This document shows, piece by piece, positions 6,385-10,216 of a DNA stretch of 10,216 nt (its first letter is position 1; each line of letters opens with the position of its first letter). The notes under the pieces were generated by a model that was given only the letters and a program-made list of their open reading frames with translations, searched no databases and was not told the DNA's origin. Made by a program: the position numbers and the translations under genes. The stretch lies in assembly GCA_002286715.1 (NCBI GenBank), contig NSJX01000180.1, forward strand, positions 1-10,216, read 5' to 3'. The stretch is from Dentipellis sp. KUC8613 (taxonomy: Eukaryota > Basidiomycota > Agaricomycetes > Russulales > Hericiaceae).

Positions 6385-6600
6385 TTGAACACCTATAGCA
6401 ATCATAGTATAGTACATTTTCCATAGCAGCCATAGCAATGTACCTTATTCCATAGCAGCTATAGCAATGTACCTTATTCCATAGCACTTCATAGCACTAT
6501 CATAGTTGTTGGTGGTGGTTCTATAGCCTATCAACAAATAGACATTGCTATGGTTGTTTATAGGCTATAGGACCTATGATGTCCTATATACCCATGTAAT
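6385..6600. repeat. Right subterminal CCATAG cluster of E3 with a 29-bp duplication
   Basis: 6421-6449 and 6450-6478 are tandem 29-bp copies beginning CCATAGCAGC(C/T)ATAGCAATG, with one difference. E1 has a single copy at the same place. Further CCATAG, TCATAG and CTATGG words continue to the terminus. The arms CTATAGCCTATCAACA (6521-6536) and TGTTTATAGGCTATAG (6555-6570) form a hairpin with 15 of 16 pairs and an 18-nt loop. Confidence 0.75.
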
Positions 6601-6612
6601 TTTTTTCTGATG
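6599..6612 (-). repeat. E3 right terminal inverted repeat
   Basis: It reads CATCAGAAAAAAAT on the minus strand. The right end of E1 (8655-8667) has the same form. Confidence 0.78.
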
Positions 6613-6620
6613 TGTGACTA

Positions 6621-6658
6621 TGCAGTTTGAACTGCCATTTGTGGAAGTTCAAACTGCA
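6621..6658. repeat. Palindrome P1 of E2 (13-bp arms)
   Basis: TGCAGTTTGAACT and AGTTCAAACTGCA are perfect inverted arms around a 12-nt centre, GCCATTTGTGGA. It is an inverted copy of the palindrome in the 90-bp repeat and lies 7 bp from the E3 insertion point. Confidence 0.85.
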
Positions 6659-6695
6659 CAGTCTGTCGCGTGTCGCCCACAGCGCTGACTGTAGC

Positions 6696-6735
6696 AAGTC
6701 ATTTGAACTTCCAAAAATGGCAGTTCAAACGACTT
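6696..6735. repeat. Palindrome P2 of E2 (14-bp arms)
   Basis: AAGTCATTTGAACT and AGTTCAAACGACTT pair at 13 of 14 positions around a 12-nt centre, TCCAAAAATGGC. The core GAACT-12 nt-AGTTC layout is the same as in P1 and in the tandem repeat, but the outer arm bases differ and co-vary. Confidence 0.82.
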
Positions 6736-6746
6736 CCGAGTTCCGA

Positions 6747-6783
6747 GTGGGAGAGCTACATGTTCCGAGCTTAGCTCTCCCAC
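6747..6783. repeat. Palindrome P3 of E2 (11-bp arms)
   Basis: GTGGGAGAGCT and AGCTCTCCCAC are perfect inverted arms around a 15-nt loop. It lies directly after P2, and TTCCGAG words flank and fill it. Confidence 0.8.
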
Positions 6784-6949
6784 GCCTCCGACTTCGAAAC
6801 TCAACGACAAGTCGTCGCCACGTCGACTTGCATGCGCACACAACATGCACTCAAGCCAGCATACGCAAGAGATGGAGTAGCAGGAGCAGCAGCCTAGGTG
6901 GCATGGAGGTGAGTACCTCCGCCCACCCATCCCTCACTCACTGCCACCC
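6784..6949 (+). other. Mixed-complexity segment of E2 with a donor-like site
   Basis: Non-repetitive sequence between the palindromes and the C-rich tract. A plus-strand frame begins at ATG 6718 (MAVQTTSEFRVGELHVPS...) and stays open into the tract. GGCATGGAG is followed by GTGAGT at 6909, which could be a donor, but I cannot choose an acceptor. It resembles the arms of the E1 family in layout (short exon, donor, C-rich tract). No family was recognised. Confidence 0.35.
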
Positions 6950-8215
6950 ACACCCCTCGCATGCCGCCCTCGCCTCTCCTTGCCGCCCTCGTCCGCCTGT
7001 GCGGGCCCCGCGACGCCCTCGCGGTGCTCTGCAATGCCCCCGCGACACCCTCGCGAGGCCTCGTGCCGCCTTCGTGTGCCGCCTCACACCGCCCCGCCCT
7101 CGCGTCGTGCGTGCCGCCTCGTGACGCCCTCGCGACGCCGCCGCCCTCGCGCCTGCCCATGCCGCCCTCGTGCTGCGTCCGCACCCCTCGCGACGCCCCT
7201 GCGCCGCCCCCGTGACGCCCTCGCGCCGCCCCCATGACGCCCTCGCGCCGCCCTGTGCCGCCCCACGCCGCCCCTCGCGACGCCCTGTGCCGCCCCACGC
7301 CACCCCTCGCGACGCCCCGCGCCGCCGTCGCCTGCCCCTCGCGATGTCCCGCGCCGCCGTCGCCCCGCCGTCGCGCCGCCCTGCGACGCCCCGCGCCGCC
7401 CTGCGACGCCCCGCGCCGCGCTCGCACCGCCCTGCGCTGCCCCCGCGGCCCTGCGACGCCCCGCGACGCTCCTGCGCTGCCCCTCGCGACGCGCCGCCCC
7501 GCCGTCGCCCCGCCCCCGCGACGCCCTCGCCCTGCCCCTGCGACGCCCTCGCAACGCCCCACGCCGCCCTCGAGCTGCCTTCGTGCGCTCGCAACGCCCC
7601 GCGCCACCGTCGTGCCGCCCCTGCGACGCCGTCCGCCGTCGCAGCGCCCTCTACCGCCGTTGCGGTGCCGTCGCAGCGCCCTGCGACGCCCCGCCCCGCC
7701 CTCGCATCGCCCTGCGACGCCCCGCCCCGCCCTCGCCCTGCCCCACGACGCCCCGCGACGCCCCGCCCCGCCGTCGCAGCGCCATCGCAGCGCCCTGCGC
7801 CGCCCCTCGCGACGCGCCGCCCTGCCGTCGCCCCGCCCCCGCGACGCCGTCCGCCGTCGCGGCGCCCTCTACCCGCCGTCGCCCGTCGCAGGGCCCTGCG
7901 ACGTCCTCGTGCCGCCCCACGTTACCCTTGCGCCGCGCCGACGCTCTCGTGCGCCCCCAGCCGCCCTCGCGCCGCGCTGGTGCCCTTGCGACGCCCCGCA
8001 ACGCCGTTCACGGCCCCCGCGCCGTGCTGCAATGCCCCTCGTGCCCTCGCGCCACCTTCGTGCGTGGCCCTGCACTGCCCCGCCCCGCCCTCGCATCGCG
8101 ACGCCGCGCCCCGCCGTCGTGCGCCTCCCCGCGCGACCCTCTCACGCGGCCCATGCGCCCCCATGCCGCCCTCACGTCCCCGCGCCGCCTTTGTGCCGCC
8201 CTCCTGTAATGCCCT
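6950..8215 (+). repeat. C-rich CpG-dense low-complexity tract of E2 (1.27 kb)
   Basis: Degenerate array of CGCCCTCGCGACGCC, CCTGCGACGCCCCGC and GCCGTCGCCCCGCC words, among the most GC-rich parts of the window. Several frames run for hundreds of codons on both strands and give Arg/Pro/Ala/Ser-rich or Arg/Gly/Ala-rich strings, as expected where stop codons are almost absent. No domain is visible, so no protein is called. Confidence 0.85.
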
Positions 8216-8314
8216 GGTACGTCCCCATGTATGGCCCTCGCATGCAGCCCTCGTATGCCCCCCTGTGCTGTAGTTTCTATCATGTACTTAGTAGTTCGTA
8301 GCTTGTTTTTGGTT

Positions 8315-8320
8315 AATAAA
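8315..8320 (+). terminator. Possible poly(A) signal after the E2 tract
   Basis: AATAAA in AT-rich sequence about 100 nt beyond the C-rich tract, where a plus-strand transcript from E2 would be expected to end. Confidence 0.25.
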
Positions 8321-8407
8321 ATATCTTTAAATCATATTTGTGTATCTGAAAGTAAGAAACCAATAAATAATTGCTGAAATATGGCCTTATAAAGAGGCAT
8401 ATATTGG

Positions 8408-8550
8408 AGCTACGGTAGATGTTAGGCAACTACTGGGTATCTACATGCTGCTACGCGGCATCTACGAGCATCTACTATAGGCCTTATAATAGGTACCTCA
8501 CCAAAATGCTCTACGGCATATATTAGCCCTATTTGGGCTATAGTAGATCA
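8408..8550. repeat. Right subterminal ATCTAC/GTAGAT motifs of E2
   Basis: GTAGAT at 8415 and 8543, and ATCTAC at 8439, 8460 and 8470, match the left-end motifs of E2 at 2770-2887. The pair TTTGGGCTATAGTAG and ATCAAATTTTGAT adds short inverted repeats. Confidence 0.65.
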
Positions 8551-8582
8551 AATTTTGATCCTGTATCTAAATATAGTATGAT

Positions 8583-8597
8583 CCGCGTTTCCTGATG
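8583..8597 (-). repeat. E2 right terminal inverted repeat
   Basis: Read on the minus strand it is CATCAGGAAACGCGG, the partner of 2731-2745. Its first bases (CATCAG) are the same as those of the right ends of E3 and E1. Confidence 0.75.
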
Positions 8598-8667
8598 CAT
8601 TGCTATGGTTGTTTATAGGCTATAGTACCTATGATGTCCTATATACCCATGTATATTTTTTCTGATG
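8598..8667. mobile_element. Element E1, right terminal fragment
   Basis: This 70-bp piece completes E1 to the right of the E2 insertion. It begins with the second copy of the CA target duplication. It then follows E3 6544-6612 almost base for base: CTATGG, TTTATAGGCTATAG, CCTATGATGTCCTATATACCCATG, then a T-run and CTGATG. The final CTGATG at 8662-8667 is the same terminus as E3 at 6607-6612. The next bases (GCCATGCTCAG) do not match E3's right flank, so 8667 is taken as the end of the element. Confidence 0.85.
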
Positions 8668-9040
8668 GCCATGCTCAGCCAGACGGGACATCTCGGACAC
8701 GGTCAAGTACGTGCAATGTGCTTGCACGGTGCGGGGAGTCAGTAGCTTGGCCTATGGAACCCAAGGGTATCAGCTCTGTCAAGGATCGCTCCATTTCTTG
8801 TCACTTTCCTTGCCTCCTTCCGCGCGACGCGTCCTATCACATGACCCACACCACAGATCACATGCACATTAGACCCCATGACAACACAGCCACGACCACA
8901 CAGCCCCTACCATTGTATTCCCTTTCTGGTTCGTCCTATTGTTCTCTATTCTGGGCTGTGCCCATTACTGTACACTACTGTACCCATTCAGATTCTCTAT
9001 TGTCCCCGTTCTGGACACTATGCTATTGTTCTCTGTCACA
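8668..9040. other. 373-bp sequence between E1 and E4
   Basis: This segment has ordinary composition. It lacks the CCATAG and C-rich features and lies between the right end of E1 and the left end of E4. CTATTGTTCTCT occurs twice (near 8938 and 9023) and ACTGTAC twice. A frame covers most of it, but there is no recognisable protein, splice pattern or RNA. It may be host flank or part of a still larger element. Confidence 0.6.
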
Positions 9041-9113
9041 CATCTGAAAAAATTTGAATTTTTATAGCAAGGGGCCCACTTATCTGGACTATAGTAGCTA
9101 TGGAAACAGATGG

Positions 9114-9260
9114 TCAGCTATGGAAGGTTCCATAGCACCCATAGATTGCCATGTAATTCCATAGCACCCATAGATAGCCATGTAATTCCATAGGTCTCAT
9201 AGGTTCTACTGAAGTGTTCATAGTACACATAGCCATATATAATTAACAGTCTATCCTATG
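9114..9260. repeat. Left subterminal CTATGG/CCATAG cluster of E4 with a 29-bp duplication
   Basis: CCATAGCACCCATAGAT begins at 9130 and again at 9159, and CCATAG follows at 9188, so a 29-bp unit is repeated twice with few differences. Further CTATGG words flank it. The 29-bp spacing equals that at the right end of E3, although the repeated sequence differs. Confidence 0.75.
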
Positions 9261-9369
9261 GTGTCTACAGAAACAATATAGTCATGACTGCAAGATTTTG
9301 TCATTGACTCATAATCATGATTGTTAAGGTATGGTACAAGCAAGAAGGTTTATGATACTGTTACAGTAT

Positions 9370-10140
9370 TATGTAACACGGGCACAAAGAGGGTGTGAGG
9401 GCGGGTGGGGCAACAGGGGTGCGAGAATTCGAAACCGGTGCGAGCACACAACACCGGCATGACGACGCGGAGGCGCGACGACGGCGCGCAGGCGTGAGGG
9501 CGCGAGAACGGCACGGGCGGGCATGAGTGTGCATCTAGGGCGCGACGACGCGCGACCGGCGCACAGGCACGGGACCGGCGCGACGGCGCGAAGAGGAGGG
9601 CGCGGAGACACGAAGAGGCCGAGTGGGCGCGAAGCGAGAAGCTGCGGGCGCAACGGGCGCGAGGGTGCGACGAGCACGAGGCGAAGGGGCGCGACGGGGC
9701 GAGGTGCACGACGGGGCGAGGCACGCGACGGGCATGAAGAGGGGGCGAGGGGGCGACGACCGCGAGGCGATGAGGGCGTGAAGGGCGTGACGGCGCGAAG
9801 GCGCGTAGACGTGGGCGCAACGACGACGGCACGACGACGGCGTGAGGGACGCGACGGCACGAGGGACACGAGGCGCGCGAGGCACGCGAGGCGTGCGAAG
9901 ACGTGCGACGACGGCACGGGAGGGACACGACGACGGCACAAAGAGGGCGCAAAGAGGGCGCGAAGGCGCGGGAATGAGGGCGCGCGTGGAGGCGACCGCG
10001 CATGAGGGGGTGAGGAAGGATGGGCACGAGCCCGAGGAGGCACGCAGGTGCATGCGAGAACTTGAATGGGCATGGACGCGACAGGGCGCGGGCGCGAGGC
10101 GGGGGGAGGGCGCGCAAGGAGGGGCATGGCGCTGGCGTCA
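9370..10140 (-). repeat. C-rich low-complexity tract, left arm of E4
   Basis: Plus-strand words GGCGCGACGACGG, GGGCGCGAAG and GGCACGAGG, C-rich on the minus strand. It is the counterpart of 180-935 and of similar length. Long minus-strand frames give Ala/Pro/Ser/Arg/Leu strings without domains. Confidence 0.8.
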
Positions 10141-10191
10141 CGGAAAGATGACATCGTCAGCTACTACCGTGCAGGCCGCGAAACTACGTAC
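10132..10191 (-). other. Intron-like segment, E4 left-arm module
   Basis: Minus-strand GTACGT donor after CCAG at 10191, TAGCTGAC branch-like motif near 10156-10163, and GACGCCAG acceptor ending 10132, 60 nt. The sequence upstream (to the window edge) matches the GCAAGGGA(C/A)...CAGAA exon end of E3 module a. The CACGCTNAGCGTG hairpin is not kept here. Confidence 0.5.
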
Positions 10192-10216
10192 CTGGTGCCC
10201 GTTCTGTTTCCCTTGC

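Larger units (their letters stand above)
3396..6612. mobile_element. Element E3, complete copy of the E1 family inside E2
   Basis: This is the only complete family member in the window, 3217 bp long. It starts CATCTGAAAAATT and ends AATTTTTTTCTGATG, which reads CATCAGAAAAAAA in reverse complement, so the ends pair with one clear mismatch. The flanks are TG (3394-3395) and TG (6613-6614). Deleting the element and one TG gives ccccacTGtgactatgcag, the exact reverse complement of part of the 90-bp repeat at 3111-3290. Layout: subterminal CCATAG/CTATGG region (about 3450-3600), minus-strand left arm with C-rich sense tract and two or three intron modules (3690-5035), AT-rich centre (about 5060-5350), plus-strand right arm (5328-6112), right subterminal region (about 6300-6600). 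No transposase was recognised, so it is probably non-autonomous. Confidence 0.88.
2731..8597. mobile_element. Element E2, inserted in E1, itself interrupted by E3
   Basis: The left end reads CTTCAGGAAAACACG. The reverse complement of the right end reads CATCAGGAAACGCGG, so the two form an imperfect inverted repeat of about 15 bp. The element is flanked by CA (2729-2730) and CA (8598-8599). Removing E2 and one CA restores the junction aatagaCAttgctatgg, present intact in E3 at 6538-6553. Both ends carry several ATCTAC or GTAGAT motifs, which differ from the CCATAG motifs of E1, E3 and E4, so E2 is a separate family. Without E3 it is about 2.65 kb. Inside are a 90-bp tandem repeat, palindromes and a 1.27-kb C-rich tract. 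No transposase was recognised. A 2-bp duplication is compatible with some CACTA/CMC-like families, but nothing here assigns a superfamily. Confidence 0.85.
9041..10216. mobile_element. Element E4, left part, continues beyond the window
   Basis: It starts CATCTGAAAAAATTTGAATTT, like the left end of E3 (CATCTGAAAAATTCTAAAATT). The E1-family order follows: a tagcaaggggcccacttatc segment, CTATGG/CCATAG subterminal motifs, an AT-rich lead-in matching 98-200, a GC tract (9370-10140) whose minus strand is C-rich, and a minus-strand intron module whose donor lies at 10191. The two bases before it are CA, a candidate target duplication. Its other end is outside the window, so neither duplication nor completeness can be confirmed. 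Confidence 0.8.

Noticed and set aside
6894..8301. Very long frames of 200-370 codons on both strands in the E2 C-rich tract
   Set aside because: Stop codons are nearly absent from this composition, and frames on both strands are open at the same place. The products are Arg/Pro/Ala or Arg/Gly/Ala strings with no domain, and most begin at non-ATG codons.
8631..9047. 138-codon frame across the E1/E4 spacer as a host gene
   Set aside because: It starts inside the end of E1 and stops at the start of E4. It has no recognisable domain and no splice signals, and is consistent with chance.
1..10216. Transposase, reverse transcriptase, tRNA or rRNA gene
   Set aside because: No catalytic motif, conserved domain, cloverleaf or rRNA core was seen on either strand.

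Overview
The window is eukaryotic repeat DNA with no recognisable housekeeping gene, no RNA gene and no bacterial-style operon. Short GT...AG intron-like segments of about 50-106 nt with CTNAY-type branch motifs (CTGAC, CTAAC, CTGAT) and pyrimidine-rich 3' ends point to a fungus, most plausibly a filamentous basidiomycete. That assignment is an inference from intron style only.

The main result is a nested set of four terminal-inverted-repeat DNA elements. E1 starts left of the window, fills 1-2730 and resumes at 8598-8667. E2 (2731-8597, about 2.65 kb without its own insert) is inserted into E1 and flanked by CA/CA. E3 (3396-6612, 3217 bp) is inserted into E2 and flanked by TG/TG. E4 starts at 9041 and runs off the right edge. 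Both insertions can be undone on paper. Removing E3 plus one TG rejoins a sequence present intact, in inverted orientation, in the 90-bp tandem repeat of E2. Removing E2 plus one CA rejoins a sequence present intact in E3. All ends seen start CATC(T/A)GRAAA or a close variant. E1, E3 and E4 are one family, with subterminal CCATAG/CTATGG motifs. E2 is a second family, with subterminal ATCTAC/GTAGAT motifs.

E1 and E3 share a bipartite plan, and E4 shows its left half. An AT-rich subterminal region is followed by a left arm read on the minus strand, an AT-rich centre, a right arm read on the plus strand, and another AT-rich subterminal region. Each arm has intron-like segments and a C-rich, CpG-dense, low-complexity tract in its outward sense. 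E2 has one such tract (about 6950-8215) behind a block of palindromes. These tracts are open in several frames, so long reading frames in them mean little. The best gene model is a three-exon, 221-codon frame in the right arm of E3. Its protein is low complexity and resembles nothing I know.

No transposase was recognised, so the elements look non-autonomous. The only stretch outside an identified element is 8668-9040, 373 bp between E1 and E4. Positions 1-97 also do not match the other copies of the E1 family.
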